From assembly GCF_004661485.1 (NCBI RefSeq), contig NZ_PQVH01000002.1, positions 234,238-298,237 of the forward strand: 64,000 nucleotides of DNA, written 5' to 3'. The stretch comes from Methylotenera oryzisoli (GTDB lineage: Bacteria; Pseudomonadota; Gammaproteobacteria; Burkholderiales; Methylophilaceae). Below the pieces are notes generated by a model that was not told the DNA's origin, did not search any database, and saw nothing but the letters and a program-made list of their open reading frames with translations. The translations under genes and the position numbers were made by a program. Positions 27,662 to 37,661 of the stretch are shown one piece after another (within the stretch, counting starts at the first letter, position 1; each line of letters starts with the position of its first letter).

Positions 27662-30600
27662 ATGCCTGAAGCATTTGATACTGGCCCGTTGTCTTGGGTT
27701 AAAGATGAGATTGATCAGTCACTGCAAAAAGTGCTGGAAAGCTTTAATGAGGTCAATCAGAACCCAAGTGAGTTCGCTAACTTGAGGTTTACCATTGCGC
27801 ATCTGTATCAGGTGAGCGGTGCGCTCGATATGGTTGGCTTAGAAGGTTGCAAACGCTATTGTCACGAGCTGGAAAAACTTGCTGATCGTTTGGCAAAGCA
27901 GCAAACTGCAGTGAGCCAAGAAGTAATGGATCACTTGATTAGCGCTGTGGAGGCGTTGTCTAAATATTTGCAGGATTTGCTAAATGGTCAACCAGACCAA
28001 CCCATCCGGCTCTATAAACCACTCAAGCCTATCGTTGAAGCGCAAGGCGAGACTCTGGATGAAAGTGAATTGTTCTTCCCAGATGTAGATAATAGTGCGC
28101 CTAAAGATTTACCAAGCAACCCGATTGAAGAGTCTTCAATTCCGATTTTTGTATCAGAACAAAGAGCCGCTTTTCAAAAGTCTTTACTAGATTGGTTACG
28201 CACTAAAGATGCGATGGCATTGGATGGGATGCGTGATGCCGTTGCCAAAGTGCAACAAGTGCAATCTAAAAGTGCACCAAGAACATTGTGGTGGACTGCT
28301 TCTGCCTTTACCGATGCACTTGCACAAGAAAAAGTAGCCGACAATCCCGGTGCAAAGAAACTGTGTAGCAAGCTGGATCGTCAGTTGCGTAATGTAGCGA
28401 TGGGTGATGCTAAAGTCCCATCACGCTTATTGCGGGATTTGCTCTATTACGTTGCGATTAGTGATAGAAGCACAGACACAATTGCGGCAGTTAAAAATAC
28501 ATTCGAGCTGGACGCTGCTTTACCTTCTGTGACGCAAGCAGCAGAGGCTGTTAGCTCTAATGCAGCCGAGCAGGCAGCATTGGCGCAGTTGATTGCAGAT
28601 ATCCCAACACTTAAAGATTTATGGTCGAATATTAGTGTTAATGATGTGGCAGCCAGTGCACTTGATTTGACTACATTGGTCAATAAGTTTGAACATATTC
28701 TCAATACTGTCCAGCAAGGCCTCAATCATGTGGGGGTCGTTAGTTTATTTAATACTACGTATCAAACTACAGAAGGCTTGCAGCATGATGCTGCTAAATT
28801 AAATGATGTAGCATTTATCGAGGTTGCCGCTTCGTTGAATTTGCTAGAGTCTAGCTGCGATCATTACCAGCAGCTAGATGCAGAAGCTAACCAGAAAATT
28901 AATACGCAAATTTCACGCCTGCATGCCGTCATGCGTGGCGAGACCTTGGCACCAGCTGTGGATGAATTTGCGCAGGCACAGCATGACGCCACTTTAGTAG
29001 AGGCCGTTGCTAAACAAGTGTTGGCAGCGCTGGAAATTGTTGAAAAAGCATTAGATAGTTTCTTCAGAAACCCAGAAAACACTGCTGAGTTAGAAGAAGC
29101 CAGCAAACCATTACAGCAAATTTCCGCAGCGTTTGATATGTTAGAAATGCCTGTGCCAAAATCCATTGCACAATTGAGCGTTAATTTCGTTGAGCACTTT
29201 AGAGACCATGATAGTACAGGTCACTTGCCAGTATTTGAGCTGATTGCTGAAAACCTAAGTATGTTAGGTTTGTATGCGGAAGAATTGCCAAATGTACATA
29301 GCGAGGCTGAACGCGCATTGGCGGATGCATTGTTACGTTTAGAACAAGCGGCAGATAGGCTTGGACTTACTTCGTCAGCGCTCATTACACCAGCGCTAGT
29401 GCTGGCAGATTCTAGCCCTACAGAGGATGTGCTGGCAGTTGATCTGTCAGCAATCGATTTGAATTTAAGCGATGATGCTGAGGCTCAAGCTGAAGCAATG
29501 CCAGCTAGGGTAGCCGAAAATGTTGCTGACGAAGTGTTGGATCAGGCATTTGATGCTGAGTTGTTAGATATATTCTTAGCTGAGGCTGAAGAGGTGCTTG
29601 CCGCCTTAGCGCAAAATTTACAGGCATTACGTGTTAATGCAACTGATAGTGAAGCATTTGTTGAGGTGCGTCGTTCTTATCACACACTCAAAGGTAGCGG
29701 GCGAACGGTTGGTTTGTTAGGCTTGGGTGAAGTGGCTTGGGCGGTGGAGAATCTACTTAATGTGGTTTTAGAGCGCAAAACCTTTCCAACGTCGGCCATA
29801 TTGGCTTTTGTTGAGAAAGTCAGCGCTGCATTTGCAAATTGGGTAGCAGAACTACAGCAAGCGCAAAAAGTTGCGCTTAATCCAGCGCCATTCCAGCAGC
29901 AAGCGGCGGCTTTGATTAGTGAGCTCGAGCAGAATGCTGCCGAGGCTAAACCTGTCGTTCAAAAAGAAGAAGTACTGATAGGTGGCACTCGCAAGTTAAG
30001 TAAAGCATTCTTTAATATATTCTTGGGTGAAGCGCAACAGCATTTACAAGCATTGATTGATGCGCATGCGGCCTTAGTGGAGAACTCTACCGATTTGCCT
30101 ACACCAGAAAGCTGCCGTGCCGCACATACCTTGGGTAGTAATGCGCTTACCGCCGGATTTAAAGCGATTGGTGACTTGGCGCGCGCTTTAGAACATTGGC
30201 TAGATGAGCATCATAGTACCTGGACTGCGCAGCACATTGCACTGTATGGCAATGTAGTTAAAGCGCTGGCAGATGGTTTGGAAAAAGCCAAGGCGCTTAA
30301 AAACCCAAGATCATCACGTGCGTTGATTTTAGCCTTGAGTGAATCCACCGCTGCAATGCAGGCATCTGCTACGCAAGAAGCAGAAGCTGCTGTGCTTGAA
30401 ATCGAGCGTGCAGAGAAATCTAAGAAAAAATCCAAGTCAAAAGCTAAAGCGGCGGAAGTGCCTGTGGAAGCTGTACAAGAGGATGTGCCTCCAGAAATTG
30501 GCCTTGAAGCAGCTAACCTTGCGCTAGTTGACCTTGTTCAAGATGAACTTGTGTCGGCTGAACCATTGGTTGAGTTGCCAGTGGAGCCGAGCGCACTGCT

Positions 30601-32833
30601 GGCAGCAGAACAAGCGTTGCTGCGAAAAGATGCTATCGTTAATGATGAGCTGTTGGCACTGTTTGTGGAAGAGGCGCGTGAGCTTATTCCGCAAATTGGT
30701 AAAGATTTAAGAGGTTGGCGCATTAACCCTAAAGAGGCTGAGTACCCAGACTCCTTACAGCGTGCACTGCATACGCTGAAGGGTAGTGCGCGTATGGCTG
30801 GACAAGCCGCGATTGGCGATAGCGTGCATGGGATGGAAGACCACGTGATTCGCGCGTTAAGGCATCAAGTAACGGTAGATGACTTTGATGCGATGTTTGT
30901 CGAGTTTGACCGTATCGGTTACATGCTAGAAGACATAGTGGGTGATATGAGTAGCGCTGTGACGAGCGATACGCCAGCACAAGCCAAAGTAAAAGCAGCG
31001 ACTCCAAAATCAACCAGGCAGAGTGAGCGTAAAACACAGTTCCTGCGTATGCGTGCCGATGTGCTAGACCGATTGATTAATGAGGCCGGTGAAGTTTCTA
31101 TTATGCGTTCTCGTATGGATAGAGAAATGCAGAACTTCAAACAGTCTTCTACTGATTTGACTGACAGTATTAGCAGGCTGCGTAGTTATCTGCGTGAGTT
31201 GGAAATTGAAGCAGAAACACAGTTGCAATCTCGTATGAGCTTGCTACAAGAAGCCAATGAAACGTTTGACCCGCTAGAGTTTGACCGATTTACCCGCTTG
31301 CAAGAGCTGACCCGTATGATGGCCGAGAGTGTTAACGACGTGGCTACCATTCAACATGGTTTGTTGCTTAACCTGGATCAGACAGATGCAGCGTTGCAGC
31401 AACAAAATCGCATGAACCGTGAGTTGCAACAAGGCTTGATGACAGTACGTATGTTGCCGTTCTCGACTATTTCTGAGCGCTTGCAGCGTATCGTGCGCCA
31501 AACTGCCAGAGAGTTGAATAAACGCGTAGAAATGACCATTGAAGGTGAAAGCATTGAGCTGGATCGTGGTGTGCTGGATAAAATGGGTGCACCGTTAGAG
31601 CATTTGCTACGTAATGCTGTTGCGCATGGGCTGGAGTCAACCAGTGAGCGCGTCAAGTTAGGTAAGTCTGAGGTTGGCCATATTAAGCTGAAAATCAGCT
31701 TGGAAAACGACGAAATTACACTGGTAATTACCGATGATGGCGCAGGTGTGAATTTGGCTAAAGTTAAACAGAAAGCGGTTGAGAAGGGGCTGTTTAGCGC
31801 AGATCAAGAAGTTTCAGACCAAGCGCTGATGACGATTATTTTTGAGCCAGGATTCTCAACGGCAGACACCGTTTCACAGATTGCAGGGCGCGGTGTGGGC
31901 TTGGATGCAGTGCGTAGCGACATTGCCGCACTGGGTGGCCGTATTGATGTAAGTAATGCATCTGGTTTAGGTGCAATGTTTAACATTTACTTGCCCGTAA
32001 CGCTGTCTGTTGCACAAGTGGTGCTTGCACGGGTAGGTACTCAAATTTATGCAATTCCATCAGTAATGGTTGAGCAGGTGCAAAAGCTTAAATCATTAGA
32101 TTTAAGCGATGCCTATAACGCAAACAAAATTAGCTGGGCAGGCAGGGAGTACCCATTACATTTCTTGTCAAAACTCGTTGGCGATGTTGATCATATTGCG
32201 CAAGCGCATACTTATACGCCTGTCGTGCTGCTGCGAAGTGGTGCTTACCGCACAGCGTTGCATGTAGATGAGTTGATTGGTAACCAAGAGGTGGTGATGA
32301 AGCCTATGGGTACCCAGCTTTCCCATGTGCCAGGCATGATTGGTGCAACTGTGATGGGCGATGGCGCGATTATTTTGGTGATTAACCCAGTGTTGTTAGC
32401 CAATAGGGAAGAATTAGCCAGCGGCTCGATTAAGGTTACCAATGTAGCCCCAGTAGTGGAAAAATTGAAGAAAGTAGCGCTAGTGGTGGATGACTCCCTC
32501 ACGATGCGTAAAGTGCTGTCACGCGTATTAGAGCGTGATGGATTTGAAGTGGTGACGGCAAATGATGGTATGGATGCGATTCAGAAATTGCAGCTAATAT
32601 CGCCAGCGATTATTCTGACCGATATCGAAATGCCGCGCATGGATGGTTTTGAGTTCTCACGCTATGTGCGAGATAACGTACAAACCTCGCATACGCCATT
32701 AATTATCATTAGCTCACGTACAGCAGAGAAGCATCGTAATGTGGCAACAGATATCGGCGTGAATGCTTTCTTGGGTAAGCCTGTGCAAGATGAGGTGCTG
32801 ATTGAGCAAGTGCATGCTTTGCTTAATCATTGA
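27662..32833 (+). CDS. chpA: ChpA/PilL hybrid chemotaxis histidine kinase
   Basis: Central kinase of the Pil-Chp system, 1723 residues. The N-terminal half has several Hpt-like modules. A degenerate one is near residue 48 (AHLYQVSGAL); clear ones are His674 (HTLKGSG), His822 (HTLGSN, altered core) and His1037 (HTLKGSA). Ala/Glu-rich linkers, one Lys-rich near residue 920, join them. The CheA-like dimerisation and ATPase domain has N box LLRNAVAHGLES (around 1317), DDGAG and GRGVGLDAV. A CheW domain and a C-terminal receiver follow, with Asp1654 in LTDIEMPRMDG. Pseudomonas ChpA has more Hpt units and is about 2500 residues. It ends the cluster; dnaE is next, so no CheR/CheB genes are attached. 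Confidence 0.93.
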   Translation: MPEAFDTGPLSWVKDEIDQSLQKVLESFNEVNQNPSEFANLRFTIAHLYQVSGALDMVGLEGCKRYCHELEKLADRLAKQQTAVSQEVMDHLISAVEALSKYLQDLLNGQPDQPIRLYKPLKPIVEAQGETLDESELFFPDVDNSAPKDLPSNPIEESSIPIFVSEQRAAFQKSLLDWLRTKDAMALDGMRDAVAKVQQVQSKSAPRTLWWTASAFTDALAQEKVADNPGAKKLCSKLDRQLRNVAMGDAKVPSRLLRDLLYYVAISDRSTDTIAAVKNTFELDAALPSVTQAAEAVSSNAAEQAALAQLIADIPTLKDLWSNISVNDVAASALDLTTLVNKFEHILNTVQQGLNHVGVVSLFNTTYQTTEGLQHDAAKLNDVAFIEVAASLNLLESSCDHYQQLDAEANQKINTQISRLHAVMRGETLAPAVDEFAQAQHDATLVEAVAKQVLAALEIVEKALDSFFRNPENTAELEEASKPLQQISAAFDMLEMPVPKSIAQLSVNFVEHFRDHDSTGHLPVFELIAENLSMLGLYAEELPNVHSEAERALADALLRLEQAADRLGLTSSALITPALVLADSSPTEDVLAVDLSAIDLNLSDDAEAQAEAMPARVAENVADEVLDQAFDAELLDIFLAEAEEVLAALAQNLQALRVNATDSEAFVEVRRSYHTLKGSGRTVGLLGLGEVAWAVENLLNVVLERKTFPTSAILAFVEKVSAAFANWVAELQQAQKVALNPAPFQQQAAALISELEQNAAEAKPVVQKEEVLIGGTRKLSKAFFNIFLGEAQQHLQALIDAHAALVENSTDLPTPESCRAAHTLGSNALTAGFKAIGDLARALEHWLDEHHSTWTAQHIALYGNVVKALADGLEKAKALKNPRSSRALILALSESTAAMQASATQEAEAAVLEIERAEKSKKKSKSKAKAAEVPVEAVQEDVPPEIGLEAANLALVDLVQDELVSAEPLVELPVEPSALLAAEQALLRKDAIVNDELLALFVEEARELIPQIGKDLRGWRINPKEAEYPDSLQRALHTLKGSARMAGQAAIGDSVHGMEDHVIRALRHQVTVDDFDAMFVEFDRIGYMLEDIVGDMSSAVTSDTPAQAKVKAATPKSTRQSERKTQFLRMRADVLDRLINEAGEVSIMRSRMDREMQNFKQSSTDLTDSISRLRSYLRELEIEAETQLQSRMSLLQEANETFDPLEFDRFTRLQELTRMMAESVNDVATIQHGLLLNLDQTDAALQQQNRMNRELQQGLMTVRMLPFSTISERLQRIVRQTARELNKRVEMTIEGESIELDRGVLDKMGAPLEHLLRNAVAHGLESTSERVKLGKSEVGHIKLKISLENDEITLVITDDGAGVNLAKVKQKAVEKGLFSADQEVSDQALMTIIFEPGFSTADTVSQIAGRGVGLDAVRSDIAALGGRIDVSNASGLGAMFNIYLPVTLSVAQVVLARVGTQIYAIPSVMVEQVQKLKSLDLSDAYNANKISWAGREYPLHFLSKLVGDVDHIAQAHTYTPVVLLRSGAYRTALHVDELIGNQEVVMKPMGTQLSHVPGMIGATVMGDGAIILVINPVLLANREELASGSIKVTNVAPVVEKLKKVALVVDDSLTMRKVLSRVLERDGFEVVTANDGMDAIQKLQLISPAIILTDIEMPRMDGFEFSRYVRDNVQTSHTPLIIISSRTAEKHRNVATDIGVNAFLGKPVQDEVLIEQVHALLNH

Positions 32834-32875
32834 TAATACTCACGTTATAGCATGAAGTTTTAAGCTCAAGTGCTG

Positions 32876-32912
32876 GCATAGGGTAATATCCTATGCTGGT
32901 AAGGTGCTTACC
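32876..32912. other. two adjacent hairpins after chpA
   Basis: GCATAGG-N7-CCTATGC at 32876-32896 and GGTAAG-GTG-CTTACC at 32898-32912 lie side by side about 45 bp after the chpA stop. Neither is followed by a good T run, so they may protect the mRNA 3' end or end transcription weakly. Confidence 0.5.
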
Positions 32913-33030
32913 TTGTATTCACTATTGAAATGCATGATTTAGCAAGCCTTAAACCATCAAAAATATGCTGTATTTAGTAATTTATTTGTAGTGTTAAACA
33001 CCTACATTGCCTACAACGATACCCGTCAAT

Positions 33031-33046
33031 AAGGTAAAATTACCTT
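33031..33046 (+). promoter_or_regulatory. palindrome abutting the dnaE start codon
   Basis: AAGGTAA-AA-TTACCTT ends exactly at the ATG of dnaE. The left arm contains the only Shine-Dalgarno-like AAGG, which would be paired in a hairpin, or the DNA could be an operator. Only the sequence symmetry is observed. Confidence 0.4.
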
Positions 33047-36000
33047 ATGCTACAAACGACACCATCCCCTTCAGTTTCTCCTAGTTTTGTCCATTTGCGC
33101 TGCCATAGCGAGTATTCGATTGTGGATGGTATCGTGCGCATAGACGACTACGTCAAACAGGCGGTGAATGACAAAATGCCAGCGCTTGCATTGACTGATT
33201 TGAGCAATTTGTTCGGTGCCATCAAGTTCTATAAAACTGCCCGCGGCAAGGGTGTTAAACCTATCATAGGTTGTGATGTCTGGTTAGAAAATACGGATAA
33301 TCGAGAACAGCCTTCACGTTTGTTATTGCTGTGCCAATCCCACGCTGGCTACTTAACGCTATGTCATTTGTTGAGTCGCGCCTATCTAAGCAACCAATAT
33401 CGCGGGCGTGCCGAGTTTAAGCGTGCATGGTTCTCTGAAATGGGGACTGAAGGCTTGCTGCTGCTGTCTGGTGGACTTGCCGGTGACGTGGGTCAGGCCT
33501 GTACACAAGGCAATGTAGGTTTGGCGAAAAGGCTTGCAAATGAATGGCATCAGTTATTCCCAGACCGCTTTTATCTAGAAGTACAACGCATTGCGACTGA
33601 TGCAGGCAAAGCAGGTGAAGAGCAGTATATTCAGCATGTTCGCCGTATTGCGCACGAGCTAAACCTACCAGTTGTTGCCACGCACCCGATACAGTTTACC
33701 TCACCTGATGATTACCGCGCACATGAGGCAAGAACCTGCATTGCTGAAGGTTATGTGCTGGCGGATAAAAGACGTCCGCAAAACTTCACTACCGAGCAGT
33801 ATTTTAAAACGCAGGCAGATATCGCAGCATTGTTTGCCGATATGCCAGAAGCGCTTACCAATACTGTGGAAATCGCAAAACGTTGTAACCTAAACCTAAC
33901 GCTAGGTAAAAACTACTTACCGCAGTTTCCTACCCCTAATAATGAAAGCCTGAATGATTACTTAATCTCCGAGGCGCGCCTAGGGCTGGCTAAGCGTCTG
34001 GAGGTGTTGTTTCCTAATGAAGAGGTACGAGCTAGTAAGCAGGATGCCTACGCCGCACGCTTAGATTTTGAAACCAATGTGATTAACCAGATGGGTTTTG
34101 CCGGCTATTTCTTAATCGTGGCAGACTTCATTAACTGGGCAAAAAATAATGGTGTTCCAGTAGGACCCGGGCGGGGTTCTGGTGCTGGTTCTGTGGTTGC
34201 TTATAGCCTAGGCATTACTGATTTGGATCCGCTGGAATATAACTTACTGTTTGAGCGCTTCTTAAACCCAGACCGCGTATCTATGCCTGACTTCGATATT
34301 GACTTCTGTCAGGAGGGGCGGGATCGCGTTATTGATTACGTAAAACAAAAATACGGGATTGATGCTGTTTCACAGATCGCAACCTTCGGTACCATGGCGG
34401 CAAAGGCCGTGATTCGAGACGTTGGACGTGTGCTGGATTTGCCGTTTAACTTTGTGGATGGCATTGCAAAACTCATTCCGCTAGAGTTGGGTATTACCTT
34501 ATCCGATGCGCTAGAAAAAGAACCGCAGCTAGCTGAACGCCGTGAAAATGAAGAAGAAGTAAAAGAGTTGCTAGAGCTTGCGCTACGACTAGAGGGCTTG
34601 GTGCGTAATATCGGTATGCATGCGGGCGGTGTGTTGATTTCCCCCAGCAAGATTGCAGACTTTTCACCCGTGTACTGTCAGCCAGACGGCGCGAGCTTGG
34701 TGAGTCAGTACGACAAGGATGATGTTGAAGCCGTAGGGTTGGTGAAGTTCGACTTTTTGGGCTTACGTACGCTGACTATTCTGGATATGGCATTGGAAAA
34801 TGCGAATAAACAGCGTGCCGAGCGTGAGTTGCCGCCACTATCGTTTGAAACCCTACCGATCGATGATAAGCCAACCTTTCAACTCTTAAAAACAGCCAAT
34901 ACCACAGCGGTGTTCCAGTTGGAGTCGCGTGGTATGAAGGATATGCTTAAACAGGCGATGCCGGATTGCTTCGAGGATATTATTGCTTTGGTGGCATTGT
35001 ACCGCCCAGGCCCAATGGATTTGATTCCGGATTATTGCCGCCGTAAGCATGGCAAGCAACGTGTTGAGTACCCGCATCCGCTTACCGAGCCAATTTTAAA
35101 AGAAACCTATGGAATTGCCGTTTATCAAGAGCAGGTGATGCAGATTGCGCAGGTGGTGGCTGGCTATAGCCTAGGCGGCGCTGACTTGCTCCGTCGCGCG
35201 ATGGGTAAAAAGAAAAAAGAAGAGATGGATGCCCAGCGTAAGATATTTACCGAGGGTGCGACCAAAAACAACATGACTGAGCAGCAGGCCAGTGATTTGT
35301 TTGACTTGCTGGAAAAGTTTGCAGGTTATGGTTTTAATAAATCTCACGCGGCAGCTTACGCTTTGGTTGCCTACCATACCGCTTATCTTAAAACGCATTA
35401 TCCAGCGGCGTTTTTGGCTGCCACTATGTCTGCTGATATGAATAACACGGACAGTGTGCATATCTTTTACGATGATTGCGCACCGAATCAGGTTGAAGTG
35501 CTGCCACCGGATGTGAATGAAAGTGAGTTCAAGTTCAAGCCTGTGAGCAAGAATCAAATCTTGTATGGCTTGGGTGCCGTCAAAGGGACTGGTTCAGCTG
35601 CGATTGATGTGATTTTACAAGCGCGTGCCAAAGATGGCCCATTCACTAGTTTGTTTGATTTTTGCAGCCGTTTAGATTTACGTAAAGTAAATAGACGTGT
35701 TATTGAGTCGCTGATTAGAGCCGGCGCATTTGATAAGCTTGAGCCTAACCGGCATGCTTTATTAGCAGGGGTTGCCTTGGCAATTAGTGCCGCTGAGCAA
35801 ACCAATGCCAACAGCAATCAAAATAGTTTGTTTGGCGAGGCGTCAGACCAATCGGTACATGTACTGCCTAGCGTTGCACCATGGCCGGAACAGCAGCGCC
35901 TGCAAGAAGAAAAGGTTGCATTGGGCTTTTATTTTAGCGGTCATCCATATTGGTCTTACCAAAAAGATTTAAGCCAGTTTATCAGTACAACATTAGCGAA

Positions 36001-36529
36001 CTTAGCACCAAAAGATCAGCCGCAACTATTAGCGGGTATCGTCTCTGGCGTACGTAACCGCATGACGGCGCGTGGAAAAATGGCGATTGTTGGTTTGGAT
36101 GATGGCACAACCAGGATTGAAGTGGTAGTTGGCAATGATTTGTTAAATCAATCGCAGCAACTGCTGAAGGATGACCAGTTGGTGATTGTAGAAGGGCGTG
36201 TGAGCCATGATGAGTTTTCTGGCGGTGTGCGCGTGAATGCACGCAAACTATATGACCTTTCTGCATTAAGAAATACCCGTGCTAGTTTTCTAAAAATCAT
36301 GTGCAATGGCCAGTCCGACGCAGTTAAGTTAAAGACATTATTAAAACCGTACTGTGTGAGTGCATCTGATGAGGTGCGTGGCTGCCCGATTAAAATTGAG
36401 TACCATAATCAAACCAGCAAAGTGGAGCTGATGCTAGGCAATGATTGGCGCGTGGATTTGCATGATGAGCTGATTGCGAGTTTAAGCGAATGGTTGAGTA
36501 AGAATAATGTAAAAATCCTATATAATTAG
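33047..36529 (+). CDS. dnaE: DNA polymerase III alpha subunit
   Basis: Replicative polymerase of 1160 residues, the normal DnaE length. The N-terminal PHP domain begins FVHLRCHSEYSIVDGI. The polymerase active site Asp residues lie in PDFDIDFCQEGRD, with GPGRGSGAGSVVAYSLGITD before it. The fingers region includes IALVALYRPGPMDLIPDY and YGIAVYQEQVMQIAQ. Helix-hairpin-helix, OB-fold (LAGIVSGVRNRMTARGKMAI) and C-terminal tau-binding parts follow. There is no intein. The dnaE-accA-tilS order matches the core of the enterobacterial cluster. Confidence 0.98.
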   Translation: MLQTTPSPSVSPSFVHLRCHSEYSIVDGIVRIDDYVKQAVNDKMPALALTDLSNLFGAIKFYKTARGKGVKPIIGCDVWLENTDNREQPSRLLLLCQSHAGYLTLCHLLSRAYLSNQYRGRAEFKRAWFSEMGTEGLLLLSGGLAGDVGQACTQGNVGLAKRLANEWHQLFPDRFYLEVQRIATDAGKAGEEQYIQHVRRIAHELNLPVVATHPIQFTSPDDYRAHEARTCIAEGYVLADKRRPQNFTTEQYFKTQADIAALFADMPEALTNTVEIAKRCNLNLTLGKNYLPQFPTPNNESLNDYLISEARLGLAKRLEVLFPNEEVRASKQDAYAARLDFETNVINQMGFAGYFLIVADFINWAKNNGVPVGPGRGSGAGSVVAYSLGITDLDPLEYNLLFERFLNPDRVSMPDFDIDFCQEGRDRVIDYVKQKYGIDAVSQIATFGTMAAKAVIRDVGRVLDLPFNFVDGIAKLIPLELGITLSDALEKEPQLAERRENEEEVKELLELALRLEGLVRNIGMHAGGVLISPSKIADFSPVYCQPDGASLVSQYDKDDVEAVGLVKFDFLGLRTLTILDMALENANKQRAERELPPLSFETLPIDDKPTFQLLKTANTTAVFQLESRGMKDMLKQAMPDCFEDIIALVALYRPGPMDLIPDYCRRKHGKQRVEYPHPLTEPILKETYGIAVYQEQVMQIAQVVAGYSLGGADLLRRAMGKKKKEEMDAQRKIFTEGATKNNMTEQQASDLFDLLEKFAGYGFNKSHAAAYALVAYHTAYLKTHYPAAFLAATMSADMNNTDSVHIFYDDCAPNQVEVLPPDVNESEFKFKPVSKNQILYGLGAVKGTGSAAIDVILQARAKDGPFTSLFDFCSRLDLRKVNRRVIESLIRAGAFDKLEPNRHALLAGVALAISAAEQTNANSNQNSLFGEASDQSVHVLPSVAPWPEQQRLQEEKVALGFYFSGHPYWSYQKDLSQFISTTLANLAPKDQPQLLAGIVSGVRNRMTARGKMAIVGLDDGTTRIEVVVGNDLLNQSQQLLKDDQLVIVEGRVSHDEFSGGVRVNARKLYDLSALRNTRASFLKIMCNGQSDAVKLKTLLKPYCVSASDEVRGCPIKIEYHNQTSKVELMLGNDWRVDLHDELIASLSEWLSKNNVKILYN

Positions 36530-36689
36530 CGCATTGTGGATAATGCTATATAAGTGGTCACACCGCTGATAATGACGGATTTATGCAAACTTAACGTTTC
36601 TTTAATAGGTTTGCGATTAACGCAAACCTGCACCTGACAGTAAATTTAGGCATTATAGAATCAGATTATTTGAGACAAAACATAACGAT

Positions 36690-37661
36690 ATGAAAATTAC
36701 TTATTTAGATTTTGAACAGCCAATCGCTCAATTAGAAGCGAAAATCGAGAGCCTACGCTCATCACATGATGACCACGATAATTTGGATATCTCAAAAGAA
36801 TTGACCGCACTAGAAAAGAAAAGCAAAAAGCTATCTGAAGATATTTATGGCAATTTGACTGCTTGGCAGATTTCTCAAATGGCACGCCATCCACAGCGCC
36901 CATATACATTAGATTATATTCAGGCTTTATTTACTGATTTTGAAGAGTTGCATGGCGACCGTGCATTTTCAGACGACCCTGCAATTGTAGGTGGTATCGC
37001 TAGATTTGAAGGCCAGCCAGTGATGGTGATTGGTCACCAAAAAGGCCGTGATATCAAAGAGCGTCAGTATCGTAACTTCGGTATGCCACGCCCTGAAGGC
37101 TACCGCAAGGCGTTACGTTTATTCCGCTTGGCTGAAAAGTTTAATATACCAATCGTGACGTTTATCGATACTCCGGGTGCCTATCCTGGTATTGGTGCTG
37201 AGGAACGTGGTCAGTCTGAGGCGATTGCACGTAACCTATATGTGATGGCTGAGCTGAAAACGCCTATCATCGGTGTGATTATCGGTGAAGGTGGTTCTGG
37301 TGGCGCATTGGCATTGGGTGTCGTGGATCAACTGCTGATGTTGCAATATGGTACTTATTCAGTAATCTCGCCAGAAGGCTGCGCTTCTATTTTATATAAG
37401 AGCGCTGATAAAGCTTCTGTAGCTGCGGAAGCATTGGCTATTACGGCTGATAAGCTTAAAACACTAGGTTTAATCGATAAAATTGTCCCGGAGCCTATGG
37501 GTGGCGCGCATCGTGCCCCTGAAGAGATGATGGCATCATTAAAGGTAGCGCTGAAAGAAGAGTTGACTCGCTTTAAATCTAAATCAATTAAAACATTATT
37601 AGTGAGCCGTTATGAGCGCTTAATGAGCTATGGCAAATTCAAAGAAGTTGCTGAAAAGTAA
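36690..37661 (+). CDS. accA: acetyl-CoA carboxylase carboxyltransferase subunit alpha
   Basis: With AccD forms the carboxyltransferase that makes malonyl-CoA for fatty-acid synthesis. It is 323 residues with a crotonase-like fold. Family motifs include [60 protein letters not shown] and [13 protein letters not shown], the oxyanion and biotin-site regions. The last 32 bases overlap the tilS start in another frame. It lies 160 bp after dnaE and may have its own promoter. Confidence 0.97.
   Translation: MKITYLDFEQPIAQLEAKIESLRSSHDDHDNLDISKELTALEKKSKKLSEDIYGNLTAWQISQMARHPQRPYTLDYIQALFTDFEELHGDRAFSDDPAIVGGIARFEGQPVMVIGHQKGRDIKERQYRNFGMPRPEGYRKALRLFRLAEKFNIPIVTFIDTPGAYPGIGAEERGQSEAIARNLYVMAELKTPIIGVIIGEGGSGGALALGVVDQLLMLQYGTYSVISPEGCASILYKSADKASVAAEALAITADKLKTLGLIDKIVPEPMGGAHRAPEEMMASLKVALKEELTRFKSKSIKTLLVSRYERLMSYGKFKEVAEK

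Noticed and set aside
28447..30723. Several antisense open frames inside chpA
   Set aside because: They are shadows of Ala/Glu-rich linkers and show no family motif or ribosome site.
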